In this document: one piece after another, positions 1 through 8,448 of the stretch
How the letters are laid out: each line of letters opens with the position of its first letter
Position numbering within the stretch: position 1 is the first letter of the stretch
Assembly: GCF_018413645.1 (NCBI RefSeq)
Contig: NZ_JAHCDA010000004.1
Span: forward strand, 372,001 to 436,000
DNA: 64,000 nt
From: Roseococcus pinisoli
GTDB lineage: Bacteria > Pseudomonadota > Alphaproteobacteria > Acetobacterales > Acetobacteraceae
Direction: 5' to 3'
Program-made: the position numbers and the translations under genes
The notes under the pieces: model-generated
What the model was told of the DNA's origin: nothing
What the model saw: the letters and a program-made list of their open reading frames with translations, nothing else
The model's database searches: none

Positions 1-612
1 CAGGGTGGTGAAGTTTTGCCGCTGCCAGAGGCGCACCAGCTCGCCCTGCATGGCGATGCGGGTCAGGCTGTCGAGCTTGCCGAGCGGCTCGTCGAGGATG
101 AGCAGCCGGGGCTCGTTCACCAGGGCACGGGCCAGCGCCGCGCGCTGGGCCATGCCGCCCGAAAGCTGATGCGGATAGGCCGAGGCGAAGCCGTCCAGCC
201 CCACCAGCGTCAGCGCGGCGTCCACGCGGCCGCGCTGGCTCTTCAGCAGCCCGCGCGCCTCCAGCCCCAGTGCAGCGTTCCGCCAGACGGTCCGCCAGGG
301 GTAGAGGGTCGGATCCTGGAAGACCACGACGCGCGACGGGTCCGGGCCGGTGACGGGCGCGCCGTCGACGAAGAGCTCGCCCCGCGCCGGCGGCTCCAGC
401 CCAGCGACCAGCCGCAGCAGGGTGGATTTGCCGCAGCCGGAGGGGCCGAGCAGCGCCACGAACTCGCCGGGCGCGGCAGTCAGCGACACGTCGTCGAGCA
501 CCGGCAGGGGCTCGCCCTTCAGCTGATAGGCGTGGCTGACATGACGCAGGTCCAGCGCCGAGCCGGCCGGCAGCGCCGAGGCCGGGCGCTCGAGGGTTGC
601 GGCGCTCACCAT
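1..612 (-). CDS. ABC transporter ATP-binding protein, NitT/TauT (SsuB/TauB-like) family, 3' end outside window
   Basis: This is the cytoplasmic ATPase of an importer for a small organic anion such as a sulfonate, nitrate or thiamine precursor. Reading the minus strand from an ATG at 612 gives about 204 codons, open to the window edge. The translation shows Walker A GPSGCGKST, a Q-loop near VVFQDPTLYPW, the ABC signature LSGGM and Walker B LLILDEPLGKLD. The family is usually about 250-270 residues, so only the C-terminal part is missing. The start overlaps the permease stop in an ATGGTGA arrangement, so a GTG three bases downstream is an alternative. Together with the next two genes it makes a complete ATPase, permease and binding-protein set. 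The substrate is inferred only at family level. Confidence 0.9.
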   Translation of the reverse strand, partial: MVSAATLERPASALPAGSALDLRHVSHAYQLKGEPLPVLDDVSLTAAPGEFVALLGPSGCGKSTLLRLVAGLEPPARGELFVDGAPVTGPDPSRVVVFQDPTLYPWRTVWRNAALGLEARGLLKSQRGRVDAALTLVGLDGFASAYPHQLSGGMAQRAALARALVNEPRLLILDEPLGKLDSLTRIAMQGELVRLWQRQNFTTL

Positions 613-1610
613 TTCACCACCCCCTTCTGCCAGGAGAGCAGCCGGTCGCGCAGCTTGAAGAGCAACGTGATGAGGCCCGAGCACATCAGCGCCATCACCA
701 GCAGCGCGGCGTACATGTTGCCATAGGCCGCCCAGCCCTGCGCCCAGCTCAGATACCAGCCGAGGCCCGCGCGCACGCCCAGCATTTCCGCCACGACCAG
801 CACGGCGAAGCTGGCGCCCAGGCCCATGAACAGCCCCACGAAGACATGCGGCAGCGCTGCCGGGACCGCGACCTTCAGCACCAGGAAGCGCTGCTTCGCG
901 CCCAGCGTCCGCGCCACGTCGTAGAAGTCGGGGTTCACGGAGGCGACGCCCGACCAGGTGAGGACCGCGACCGGAAAGCCCGTGGCCAGCGCGATGAGGA
1001 AGGTGCTGGCGCTCGCCGAGGACGGGAAGAGGAAGAAGGCCAGCGGCAGCCAGGCCGTCGCCGGCAGCGGCCCGACCAGGCGCATCACGGGATGCGCCCA
1101 GTAGCCGAAGCGCGGCGACCAGCCGAGCCCGAGGCCCACGAGGAAGCCGATCCCGGCCCCCAGCGCATAGCCCCGCGCCAGCAGCCAGAGTGAGGCGAGC
1201 ACGCTTTCCCCCAGCCGCACCCAGTCGTCCTGATACACCTCGATCAGCTGCTGCGGCGGCACGAAGAAGGGCATGGGCAGCAGCGAGAACTTCGCCGTCA
1301 CCGCCTGCCAGGCCGCCAGGAACAGCCCCAGCGCGACGAACCAGGGGCCGAGGCCCTGGACGCGCCGGAACAGCGGCGGAATCAGCCGCGCGGTGAAGGC
1401 CAGCAGCAGGAAGGCCGCGGCGACCAGCGCCTGGGCCACCGCGAAATTGCCCGTCTGCGTCCATTCCACGATCTCCGACTGGTCGGGAAAGTGGTGCGTG
1501 ACATAGGCGGCCAGCGCCCAGGCGGCCGCGGCCAGGAGGCCGGACCACCAGACGGCCGGCCAGCGAAGCGCCAGCGGCGCCTCATCCGTGAGCGGGAGGG
1601 AGGTGCTCAT
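606..1610 (-). CDS. ABC transporter permease, NitT/TauT family (SsuC/TauC-like)
   Basis: Inner-membrane permease of the importer. The 334-residue product has several hydrophobic segments and a long N-terminal extension (about residues 1-110) with two to three extra membrane segments compared with the usual 250-280 residue SsuC/TauC protein. The EAA-type coupling loop is visible near residues 230-260 (ARTLGAKQRFLVLKVAVP), where the ATPase docks. It starts 4 bases after the stop of the binding-protein gene and overlaps the ATPase start, so the three genes are almost certainly one operon. The N-terminal extension is the odd part. The family call is firm; the substrate is unknown. Confidence 0.9.
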   Translation of the reverse strand: MSTSLPLTDEAPLALRWPAVWWSGLLAAAAWALAAYVTHHFPDQSEIVEWTQTGNFAVAQALVAAAFLLLAFTARLIPPLFRRVQGLGPWFVALGLFLAAWQAVTAKFSLLPMPFFVPPQQLIEVYQDDWVRLGESVLASLWLLARGYALGAGIGFLVGLGLGWSPRFGYWAHPVMRLVGPLPATAWLPLAFFLFPSSASASTFLIALATGFPVAVLTWSGVASVNPDFYDVARTLGAKQRFLVLKVAVPAALPHVFVGLFMGLGASFAVLVVAEMLGVRAGLGWYLSWAQGWAAYGNMYAALLVMALMCSGLITLLFKLRDRLLSWQKGVVKW

Positions 1611-1614
1611 GGCT

Positions 1615-2667
1615 TCAGCTGAGGACCGTGGCCGAGATGCGCTCGGCCATGCGCGCCGGGTCGGTATTGGCGCGGATGACGTTGATGCGCTTCAGGTCGG
1701 TGATATAGGCCTGCAGCTCGTCGCGCAGCTGCGCGCCGACGGGGCTGTGGCCATGGGTGTGGCTCTGCAGGATCTCCGACATCTCGGCCACGCTCACGCC
1801 GCCGGGCGCATAGGCGGCGAAGGTGCGGGCGGCGAGGTCGTGATTGCCGTTCACCAGCTGCTGCGCATCGATGAGCGCCTGGGTGAGCGCCGCGGCCACG
1901 GGGCGGTTGCTGCGGATCAGGCTGCCGCGCACGCCGAGCACGCAGCAGGCGCGATGGGCATAATCCTCATGCAGGTTTGTCGAGACCTCGACCAGGTCGA
2001 GGCGGCGGCGGAACTGCCAGGCCAGCGGGTCGCCCAGCGCGATGGCCTGCACCTCGCCCCGGCTCAGCGCCAGCTCGAAGACATTGGCGGGATAGACCTT
2101 CCAGGTCACGTCGCGCTCGGGATTCACGCCGTGCCGCGCGAGAAGGATGGAGAAGAAGTTCTTGTCCGGCGCGGCCATGTCGGTGACGCCGATGGTCTTG
2201 CCGCGCAGGCTCGCGAGATCCTCGGTGATGCCGGTGCCCTTGCCGCCGAGCAACCGCATGCAGCCGCCATGGGTTCCGGCCGTGATACGCACGTCGAAAC
2301 CCTGCTCCAGCGGCTTCAGCCAGCGCAGCGCCATGCCCACGCCTGCATCGGCATGGCCGGTGGCGATGGCCTCCAGCAGCGCCTCGGTGGAAGCACCGAA
2401 ATTGATGAGCTCCACGTCGAGATTGTAGCGATCGAAGATGCCCTCGCGCTCCGCGACCGCGATGGGCGAGGTGCAGAGGGCCGTCGCGTTCCAGGTGAGC
2501 TTCAGCTTCGTGCGTTCGGGCAGCCGCGCCGCGCCGGCGGCCGGGGCGGCTGCCGTGTGACCGGCATGGCTGTGCTGTTGGGCCAGGGCCGGCGCGAGCG
2601 GCGCGGCGGCCAGGGCGGCGGAGGCGGCGAGGAGGGCGCGGCGGCCCCGGAGGCTGTGCTGAGTCAT
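1615..2667 (-). CDS. ABC transporter substrate-binding protein, NitT/TauT/NMT1-THI5-like, with His-containing N-terminus
   Basis: Periplasmic binding protein of the importer, 350 residues. The N-terminus has a Tat-like signal (RGRRALLAA followed by an Ala/Leu-rich stretch ending ALAQ). Just after the predicted cleavage site lies a short His-containing linker, HSHAGH, then an Ala/Pro-rich tail before the folded domain begins near residue 52. The body has SsuA/TauA-like signatures, including a segment around ICTSPIAVAEREGIF-like residues and GASTEALLEAIATGHADAGVG. It is the first gene of the operon, followed closely by the permease. The His-containing linker might bind a metal or may be only a spacer; that is inference. 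Confidence 0.85.
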   Translation of the reverse strand: MTQHSLRGRRALLAASAALAAAPLAPALAQQHSHAGHTAAAPAAGAARLPERTKLKLTWNATALCTSPIAVAEREGIFDRYNLDVELINFGASTEALLEAIATGHADAGVGMALRWLKPLEQGFDVRITAGTHGGCMRLLGGKGTGITEDLASLRGKTIGVTDMAAPDKNFFSILLARHGVNPERDVTWKVYPANVFELALSRGEVQAIALGDPLAWQFRRRLDLVEVSTNLHEDYAHRACCVLGVRGSLIRSNRPVAAALTQALIDAQQLVNGNHDLAARTFAAYAPGGVSVAEMSEILQSHTHGHSPVGAQLRDELQAYITDLKRINVIRANTDPARMAERISATVLS

Positions 2668-3161
2668 GGAATCTCCAATGCACGGCAGGGCGCCGGCGTG
2701 AGGAACGGGATGTCTGGCGATGGGAGGCGTGCGGGCGGCCGGGGCCGGCCGTTAGGCGCGCGTCAACAGCTCGCGTCGGAAGCGCGGTGGGCGAGACAGG
2801 TCGGGAGAATGCGCGAGGAGGACATTCGGTCTTTCCGCCTTGGAACCGACGTTGCGACGGCTACCCCGAAAAGTTTTCACGATCAAAAATTGGAGTCAAC
2901 ATTTTAAAACTAAAATTTTTAGTAATTATCAATGCGCTGAAATTGCTTGGTTTTCTTGAGTCTGCGGAACGCCTCCTTGAGGACCACCGGTTCCGCCCAT
3001 TGCTCCCGCGGTGTCGACGAGAAAATAGCCGGCAGGTCTTTCTTGGATTTTCAGCAACTTAAACTAGAGCCTGCCGAAGTCGGATTGGACGGAGAAACGG
3101 GTGAATTTGGCCGAACCCCTGGACAAGGCCGCCCGATATATTCACTATCCATGATTGGATT
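2668..3161. other. Intergenic region with an AT-rich core and a 15-base palindrome
   Basis: I see no convincing gene here. The interval separates the minus-strand ABC operon from plus-strand genes. Bases 2870-2945 are strikingly AT-rich for this genome and contain a palindrome at 2909-2923 with arms ACTAAAA and TTTTAGT. This is a plausible place for the promoter or operator of the ABC operon, but no -35/-10 pair matches the consensus well enough to call. Confidence 0.4.
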
Positions 3162-3365
3162 ATGAGTGTTGGACAAAACATGACGGTGAATGGCGCCAGC
3201 ACAGCCCCAGCGACGCATCTCTACCCGGCCCAGCCGGATGAGGGCGCCGCGGACATGATGCTCAGCGAATTCGACGGGCCGCGGGTCTGGCGCCCGGCCG
3301 GTGAGCTCACGCTGGTGACGGCGGGGGTGTTTCTGCTCGTGGCACTGATCGCATGGCTCTCCTGA
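3162..3365 (+). CDS. Possible small single-pass membrane protein
   Basis: A 67-residue ORF from an ATG at 3162. The first 45 residues are polar; the last 20 (about residues 49-67, LTLVTAGVFLLVALIAWLS) form one strong hydrophobic segment, as in a C-terminally anchored small membrane protein. I do not recognise a family. There is no strong Shine-Dalgarno before the first ATG, and a second ATG lies at codon 7. Third-position GC in the second half is typical of real genes here. It lies between the ABC operon and the oxygenase, and may be an unannotated accessory gene or chance. Confidence 0.4.
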   Translation: MSVGQNMTVNGASTAPATHLYPAQPDEGAADMMLSEFDGPRVWRPAGELTLVTAGVFLLVALIAWLS

Positions 3366-3481
3366 TCCTCCGGCCCTGCCCCTTGGCCCGATGTCGCGGC
3401 GAGGCCGCGCGCCGCTAGGCCGGCGCCGCCCGCCCAGAGCCGGTTCCCGACAGCCCCCGCGCCTGCCCGCTGGGAGATCCC

Positions 3482-3849
3482 ATGAGTAACGAACCCCTGA
3501 AGCTGCAGCACATCCCGCGCCGTCTCGGTGCGGAGAAGCAGGACATCGGCACCGCGCGCGCCATTTCCGACCAACGGGCCGGCCTATGCGGCCGCGGCCG
3601 CGCTGGTTACCTTTCCGACGCTTCCGGTGATGGCCCGCGCCTTCGTCGGCAGGCGCCCCTTCCCTTTCGACATGTTCAGGCCGTTGCCAGCTCTTCCGCC
3701 TCCTGCCTCGCCTCGGCCCGGGCCACGCCCTTTCGCCGCCGCATGAAGATCCTGCGCGCGCCGCGCCTGATGACCCGCTTCGTCGCGGGCTTCACGACCG
3801 CTCCGCGCGGCGCCGGCCCGACGAATCCCGTTTTCCTGGAGACCCTACG
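3482..3849 (+). other. Doubtful ORF region, possibly a frameshifted small gene
   Basis: An ATG at 3482 follows a good GGGAG ribosome-binding site and opens a 123-codon frame that runs to 3853, over the oxygenase start. After the first 25 residues the frame becomes Arg/Ser-rich with no family resemblance. A different frame across about 3555-3740 encodes a more protein-like Ala/Val/Phe/Pro stretch. A single-base frameshift joining the two would explain this, but neither part is recognisable. I list it only as a candidate small or broken gene. Confidence 0.2.
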
Positions 3850-4860
3850 ATGACCAAAGCCTCACTCCCCGTCCTCGACCTGTCGCGCATCGACGGGCCG
3901 GACCGGGCCCAGTTCCTCGTCGAGCTGCGCGATGCCGCGCGGAATGTCGGCTTCTTCTACCTGGTGGGCCATGGCGTTCCCGCCGAGCTGGAGGCCGAGG
4001 TGCGGCGCGAGGCGAATGCCTTCTTCGCCCTGCCGGAGAAGGACAAGCTCGCCGTCGAGATGATCAACTCGCCGCATTTCCGGGGCTATAACCGCGCGGG
4101 CCGCGAGCTCACCCGCGGCGCGCCGGACTGGCGCGAGCAGTTTGACGTCCATGCCGAGCGCGAAGCCCTGCCCCAGACCCCGGGCGCCGCCCCCTGGACG
4201 CGCCTGCAGGGCCCCAACCAGTGGCCCGAGGCCCAGCCCGCCCTGCGCCCTGCCCTGCTGGCCTGGCAGGCCCAGCTGACCGCCGTCGCCATCCGCCTGC
4301 TTTCCGCCTTCGCCGAGGCGCTGGAGCAGCCGAAGGACACCTTCGACGAGATCACGCGCGACAAGCCCAACCAGTCGATGAAGATCATCCGCTACCCCGG
4401 CCGCAAGACGGTCGAGAGCGACCAGGGCGTCGGCGCGCATAAGGACAGCGGCCTGCTCACGCTGCTCATCCAGGATGCGATCGGTGGGCTGCAGGTGCAG
4501 GGCGAGAATGGCTGGATCGACGCAACGCCCATCCCCGGCGCCTTCGTCGTCAATATCGGCGAGCTTCTGGAGCTGGCCTCCAACGGCTACCTGAAGGCCA
4601 CGATCCACCGCGTGGTGAGCCCGCCCGAGGGGCGCGACCGGCTTTCCATCGCCTTCTTCCTCGGCGCCCGGCTGGACGCGGAAGTTCCCCTCCTCGCGCT
4701 GCCCCCGCACCTCGCCGCCGAGGCCACGGGCCCCACGGCCGATCCGCAGAACCCGCTCTTCCGCAACGTGGGCGAGAACTACCTCAAGGGCCGGCTCCGC
4801 TCGCATACCGACGTCGCCGAACGCTACCACTCCGATTTGCTCGCCCCCGCGCGCGCCTGA
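3850..4860 (+). CDS. Isopenicillin N synthase family 2-oxoglutarate/Fe(II)-dependent dioxygenase
   Basis: A soluble non-haem iron oxygenase of 336 residues, the normal length for this family. The N-terminal DIOX_N region covers about residues 5-110. The C-terminal jelly roll carries the iron triad His197-x-Asp199 (AHKDSG) and His253 (ATIHRVV), and the co-substrate motif RLS with Arg264. Bacterial members oxidise varied small molecules and few make beta-lactams, so the family name should not be read as penicillin synthesis. The start has a GGAG site about 10 bases upstream. The gene stands alone and ends in a clear terminator at 4877. A link to the nearby sulfonate-type importer is possible but unproven. 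Confidence 0.9.
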   Translation: MTKASLPVLDLSRIDGPDRAQFLVELRDAARNVGFFYLVGHGVPAELEAEVRREANAFFALPEKDKLAVEMINSPHFRGYNRAGRELTRGAPDWREQFDVHAEREALPQTPGAAPWTRLQGPNQWPEAQPALRPALLAWQAQLTAVAIRLLSAFAEALEQPKDTFDEITRDKPNQSMKIIRYPGRKTVESDQGVGAHKDSGLLTLLIQDAIGGLQVQGENGWIDATPIPGAFVVNIGELLELASNGYLKATIHRVVSPPEGRDRLSIAFFLGARLDAEVPLLALPPHLAAEATGPTADPQNPLFRNVGENYLKGRLRSHTDVAERYHSDLLAPARA

Positions 4861-4876
4861 TCGGTGAACAACAGAA

Positions 4877-4912
4877 AGCCCGCCGGCCCCTCGGGGTCGG
4901 CGGGCTTTTTCT
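4877..4912 (+). terminator. Rho-independent terminator of the oxygenase gene
   Basis: A GC-rich hairpin (AGCCCGCCG.. pairing with ..CGGCGGGCT, loop around CCCCTCGGGG) is followed by TTTTTCTT. It lies 16 bases past the oxygenase stop. Confidence 0.9.
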
Positions 4913-4935
4913 TGCCCGGAGCATGGCCCTGAAAC

Positions 4936-4964
4936 GAAAAACCCCCAGCCTTGCGGCCGGGGGC
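4936..4964 (-). terminator. Rho-independent terminator of metY
   Basis: On the minus strand, GCCCCCGGCC and GGCTGGGGGT pair around a GCAA loop and are followed by TTTTTCG. It lies 22 bases beyond the metY stop and sits back to back with the terminator of the convergent oxygenase gene. Confidence 0.9.
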
Positions 4965-4985
4965 TTCGTCGTCAGCGTCGGCTGG

Positions 4986-6290
4986 TCACTCGGCCGCCAC
5001 GGGCAGCGCGACGGCGTCCAGCGCCTGCTCCAGATCCTCGATGATATCGTCGATATGCTCGAGGCCGATGGACAGGCGCACATAGCCCGGCGTCACGCCC
5101 GTCGCCGCCTGCTCCTCCTCGGAGAGCTGACTGTGCGTGGTGCTGGCGGGGTGGATCGCGAGGCTGCGCGCATCGCCGATATTGGCGACGTGGTAGAAGA
5201 GCTTCAGCGCGTCGATCAGCTTTGCCCCGGCCTTCACGCCGCCGCGCAGCTCGATGCCCACCAGGCCGCTATAGCCGCCGCTGAGATAGCGGTCGGCGCG
5301 CGCGCGGGCCTCGCCGCCCTGCTGCGAGGGGTGGATGACGCGCCGGATCTCCGGCCGCCGCGCCAGCCATTCCGCCACCGCCGTCGCATTGATGGAATGC
5401 TGGCGGATGCGCAGCGGCAGGGTCTCGACGCCCTGCAGGATCTGGAAGGCGTTGAAGGGCGAGAGCGGCGCGCCCAGGTCGCGCTGGACGGAGCTGCGCA
5501 CGGCCGCCGCATAGGGCTGGATGCCCAGCTTAGGCGCGGCCTCGGTCCAGATGGCGCCGTGGTAGCTCGGGTCGGGCTGGTTCAACGCCGGCTGGCGCTC
5601 CGGATGCGCCTTCCAGTCGAAGTTGCCGCCGTCGATGATGGCGCCCGCGATGGAGGTGCCGTGGCCGCCGATATACTTGGTGGCGGAATAGACCACGATC
5701 GCCGCGCCATGGTCGAAGGGCCGCGCAAGGAGCGGCGCCGCCGTGTTGTCCAGGATCAGCGGAATGCCCAGCGGACGGCCGATGGCCGCGACCTCGGCGA
5801 TCGGGAAGACCACCAGCTTCGGGTTGGGCAGCGTCTCGCCGTAATAGGCGCGCGTGCGGTCGTCGGTGGCGCGGCGGAAATTCTCCGGGTCGGACGGATC
5901 GACGAAGCGAACCTCGATCCCCTGCCGCTTCAGCGTATTGGCGAAGAGGTTCCAGGTGCCGCCATAGAGGTCGGTCGAGGAGACGATGTTGTCCCCGGCC
6001 TGGGCCAGCGCCAGCACGGAGAAGGCCGAGGCCGCCTGGCCGGAGCCCAGCGCCAGCGCGCCGGCGCCGCCCTCGAGCGCGGCGAGGCGCCGCTCCAGCA
6101 CGTCCACGGTCGGGTTGCCGGTGCGCGTGTAGATGTAGCCCAGCTTCTCGAGGCCGAAGAGGCTGCGGGCGTGCTCCGCATCCTCGAACTGGTAGGAGGT
6201 GGTCTGGAAGATCGGCACCGCGACGGCGCCGTTGGTCGGGTCGGCGCGCCAGCCGGCGTGCAGGGCCTGGGTTTCGGGGCGATAGGCCAT
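4986..6290 (-). CDS. metY: O-acetylhomoserine aminocarboxypropyltransferase (sulfhydrylase)
   Basis: A PLP enzyme of the Cys/Met metabolism family that joins O-acetylhomoserine with sulfide to give homocysteine, in the direct sulfhydrylation route to methionine. The 434-residue length fits MetY (about 425-435) rather than cystathionine gamma-synthase (about 380-400). Visible motifs are YTRTGNPTVDVLERRLAALEGG near the N-terminus, the substrate/PLP phosphate region ALGSGQAA, LDNTAAP, and the PLP lysine Lys205 in SATKYIGGHGT. The ATG is preceded by a weak AGAG. A leader of about 250 bases lies upstream. The gene is transcribed alone towards its own terminator. O-succinylhomoserine use is possible but less likely at this length. 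Confidence 0.9.
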   Translation of the reverse strand: MAYRPETQALHAGWRADPTNGAVAVPIFQTTSYQFEDAEHARSLFGLEKLGYIYTRTGNPTVDVLERRLAALEGGAGALALGSGQAASAFSVLALAQAGDNIVSSTDLYGGTWNLFANTLKRQGIEVRFVDPSDPENFRRATDDRTRAYYGETLPNPKLVVFPIAEVAAIGRPLGIPLILDNTAAPLLARPFDHGAAIVVYSATKYIGGHGTSIAGAIIDGGNFDWKAHPERQPALNQPDPSYHGAIWTEAAPKLGIQPYAAAVRSSVQRDLGAPLSPFNAFQILQGVETLPLRIRQHSINATAVAEWLARRPEIRRVIHPSQQGGEARARADRYLSGGYSGLVGIELRGGVKAGAKLIDALKLFYHVANIGDARSLAIHPASTTHSQLSEEEQAATGVTPGYVRLSIGLEHIDDIIEDLEQALDAVALPVAAE

Positions 6291-6707
6291 GATCTCTACT
6301 CCTCAGCCGGCTGCCGGGCCTTGAGGCCGGGCGAGCGCCGTGCGTGGTCGTTACGTCTTTGCGGGATTCGGAATTCTACGGTCTTGGCCGCAGCGGACGG
6401 AGCTCGCGGGACGCTTGCTTGAAGCGACCGGTCGAGCAGCACCCTGGCGTCATCGATCGTGACGACAGCGCTTCGCGAAGGAGGTGAGAATCGGCATCGG
6501 AACTCCGGCGGCTTGGCGAGCACGCGGCTCGTAGCCGACCATATAAAACATTTTTTTGTTGTTCAATACGATTTTCACCGGAAAATCTCGCCGACATAAC
6601 GATCGGCCCATAGGTGCGATCCGCGCGGAATTCCGCATGCCGGCCCGTGCTTTTCTAGGAATCCAGCTTGCCCGCAGGCTCGCCAGCGTTGCCGGCGCGG
6701 TGTCTTC
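6291..6707 (-). other. metY upstream region (no recognised riboswitch)
   Basis: No gene is supported here. Alphaproteobacterial methionine genes often carry a SAM-II riboswitch, so I looked for its core on the minus strand. There are local inverted repeats (for example CGTCA..TGACG near 6450-6465) but no convincing SAM-II consensus. An AT-rich stretch at 6540-6580 may hold the promoter. Confidence 0.35.
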
Positions 6708-6735
6708 GCGGCCGCGGGGAAAATCCCGCGGCCGC
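6708..6735 (-). terminator. Strong hairpin downstream of the TTT receptor gene
   Basis: A perfect 11-bp GC-only stem (GCGGCCGCGGG and CCCGCGGCCGC) with a 6-base AT loop lies 8 bases past the receptor stop. There is no long T run, so termination may need Rho, or the hairpin may protect the 3' end. Confidence 0.6.
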
Positions 6736-6743
6736 CTATAGGC

Positions 6744-7730
6744 TCAGTCCAGGGTGATGTTGGCGCTGCGGATCACGTTGCCGAGCTGCTCGATCTCGCG
6801 CTTCGCCAGGGCGTCGAGCTCGGCGATGGTCATCGGCACGACGGTCGCACCGCCCTCCTCCGCCCGGCGTCGCACGGTCGGGTCCTGGGCCAGCTTGCGC
6901 AGCTCGGCATTCAGCCGCTCCAGGATGGGCCGCGGCACGCCGCTCGGCGCGAAGAAGGCGAACCAGGCATCGATGGTGAAGCTGGGCAGGCCGGCCTCGG
7001 CGGTGGTCGGCACATTGGGCAGTCCCGGGCTGCGCTGCGCGCTGGCCATGGCCAGGGCCTTCACCTGGCCGCCCTGGATGAGGCCGATGGCCGAGGAGGG
7101 CGTGGTGATGAAGAGCTCGACCCGCCCGCCCGCGACGTCCTGCAGCGCCGGCGCCGCGCCGCGATAGGGGACATGCACCATCTGGGCGCCGATCTGGCGC
7201 GCCAGCACCTCGCCCGCGATATGCTGGATGGAGCCGTTGCCCGCCGAGGCGAAGTTCACCTTGCCGGGATTGGCGCGCGCATAGGCGATGAATTCCTGCA
7301 AGGTGTTGGCCGGCAGGTTCGGCGCGCCGACGATGACATGCGGCGCCATGGTGCCCATGCCGACCGGCTGCAGGTCCCGCACCGGATCCCAGGTCAGGTT
7401 GCGCATCATGGCGGGGTTGCCGGCGTGGTAGCCGGAATACTGCATGAGCAGCGTGTAGCCGTCGGGCGCGCTGCGGACGGCCGCCTGGATCGCGATATTG
7501 CCGTTGGCGCCGGGGCGGTTATCGATGACGACCGTCTGGCCGAGCGCCTGGGTCAGCCCCTCCACGAAGAGCCGCGCCGCGAAGTCGCTGCCGCCGCCGG
7601 GCGGGTTGGGGACGAGAATGGTGATGGGGCGCGTGGGCCAGGAAGCGGCGCTTCCCTGAGCGCGGGCCGCAACCGGCAGGGCCAGCGCCGGCGCCCCCAG
7701 CAGGAGCCGGCGTGTGGTGCGGGCAGTCAT
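6744..7730 (-). CDS. Tripartite tricarboxylate transporter substrate-binding protein (Bug/TctC family)
   Basis: Periplasmic receptor of the TTT family, which binds carboxylates or related small molecules. The start at 7730 was chosen because it follows AGGAAA and begins a signal peptide (MTARTTRRLLLG.. to ARAQG); a longer frame upstream lacks this logic. The mature part shows the family pattern: PTRPITILVPNPPGGGSDFAARL, an IDNRPGANGNIA-type loop, FASAGNGSIQH and VPYRGAAPALQDVAGGRVE. Length is about 328 residues, as usual. No tctA or tctB genes are adjacent, so it is an orphan receptor, which is common in this family. Confidence 0.88.
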   Translation of the reverse strand: MTARTTRRLLLGAPALALPVAARAQGSAASWPTRPITILVPNPPGGGSDFAARLFVEGLTQALGQTVVIDNRPGANGNIAIQAAVRSAPDGYTLLMQYSGYHAGNPAMMRNLTWDPVRDLQPVGMGTMAPHVIVGAPNLPANTLQEFIAYARANPGKVNFASAGNGSIQHIAGEVLARQIGAQMVHVPYRGAAPALQDVAGGRVELFITTPSSAIGLIQGGQVKALAMASAQRSPGLPNVPTTAEAGLPSFTIDAWFAFFAPSGVPRPILERLNAELRKLAQDPTVRRRAEEGGATVVPMTIAELDALAKREIEQLGNVIRSANITLD

Positions 7731-7767
7731 GGCGTTTCCTCTTATGTCAGAACCGCCGGCAGTCTCG

Positions 7768-8448
7768 TCATCCGGGACGGGAGGACAAGGGTCCATCGGC
7801 GGGCGCCGCGCCCTGAAGGAGCCGCCGCCCCAGCAGGGTGCCGACGCCCACGACCAGGGTCATGCCGAGGCCGTGCCAGAAGAGCACCTGGGCCGTGGCA
7901 CTCTCCTCGTGGATCAGCGTCATCCCGATATTCGCGAAGGCCGCGGCCGAAAGCCCGCCGAGCGCCGCCACGGAGAGGGGCCGCAGCGCGGCATGCCGGG
8001 TGGCCCAGAGGATCACCAGGGTCAGCGGCACGCCCAGGCCGACGATGAAGCCGAGACAGCCCAGATCCACGCCCAGGCTCATCCCGGCCCAGCCGAGGCG
8101 TGCGACATCGCCGGCGCAGCCCCATCCCATGACCGCCAGCCAGCCCGCCACCGCCGCCACCGGCAGCAGCGCCCAGCGCCGGTCGCGATCCGGCAGGGCG
8201 AGCTGGAAGGCCGCGAGGCCGGAGAGCAGCGCCACCGCCGCCGCCGCCACGACCGAAAGCGGATCGACACGATCCATGGCGTCCCGCAGCAGGTGCTGCC
8301 GCAGCCCGAGGGCCGAGAGGGCCAGCACCACCACCGCGACGCAGAAGACCGTCCAGAGCACCAGCAGGACCAGGGGCGAAGGCAGCCTCCGCACCGGGCG
8401 AAGGCCGCAGGCGAGACGGGAGACGAGCTCCTCGGTGGGGCACTTCAT
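7768..8448 (-). CDS. NrsF-family (DUF1109) membrane anti-sigma factor
   Basis: An integral membrane protein of 226 residues with about six hydrophobic segments, starting MKCPTEELVSRLA. DUF1109/NrsF proteins hold their cognate ECF sigma factor at the membrane and release it under metal or oxidative stress. In the Caulobacter SigF-NrsF system conserved cysteines take part in sensing. Here Cys residues occur in WGCAGD and DLGCLGF, matching that idea. The ATG at 8448 has a strong GGAGG and overlaps the sigma stop as ATGA, so the two proteins are translationally coupled. The regulon and inducer are not readable from the window. Confidence 0.82.
   Translation of the reverse strand: MKCPTEELVSRLACGLRPVRRLPSPLVLLVLWTVFCVAVVVLALSALGLRQHLLRDAMDRVDPLSVVAAAAVALLSGLAAFQLALPDRDRRWALLPVAAVAGWLAVMGWGCAGDVARLGWAGMSLGVDLGCLGFIVGLGVPLTLVILWATRHAALRPLSVAALGGLSAAAFANIGMTLIHEESATAQVLFWHGLGMTLVVGVGTLLGRRLLQGAAPADGPLSSRPG

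Noticed and set aside
6291-6560. SAM-II riboswitch upstream of metY
   Set aside because: The gene and lineage make it likely a priori, but I could not find the conserved SAM-II core or pseudoknot pattern on the minus strand. A covariance model search would decide.
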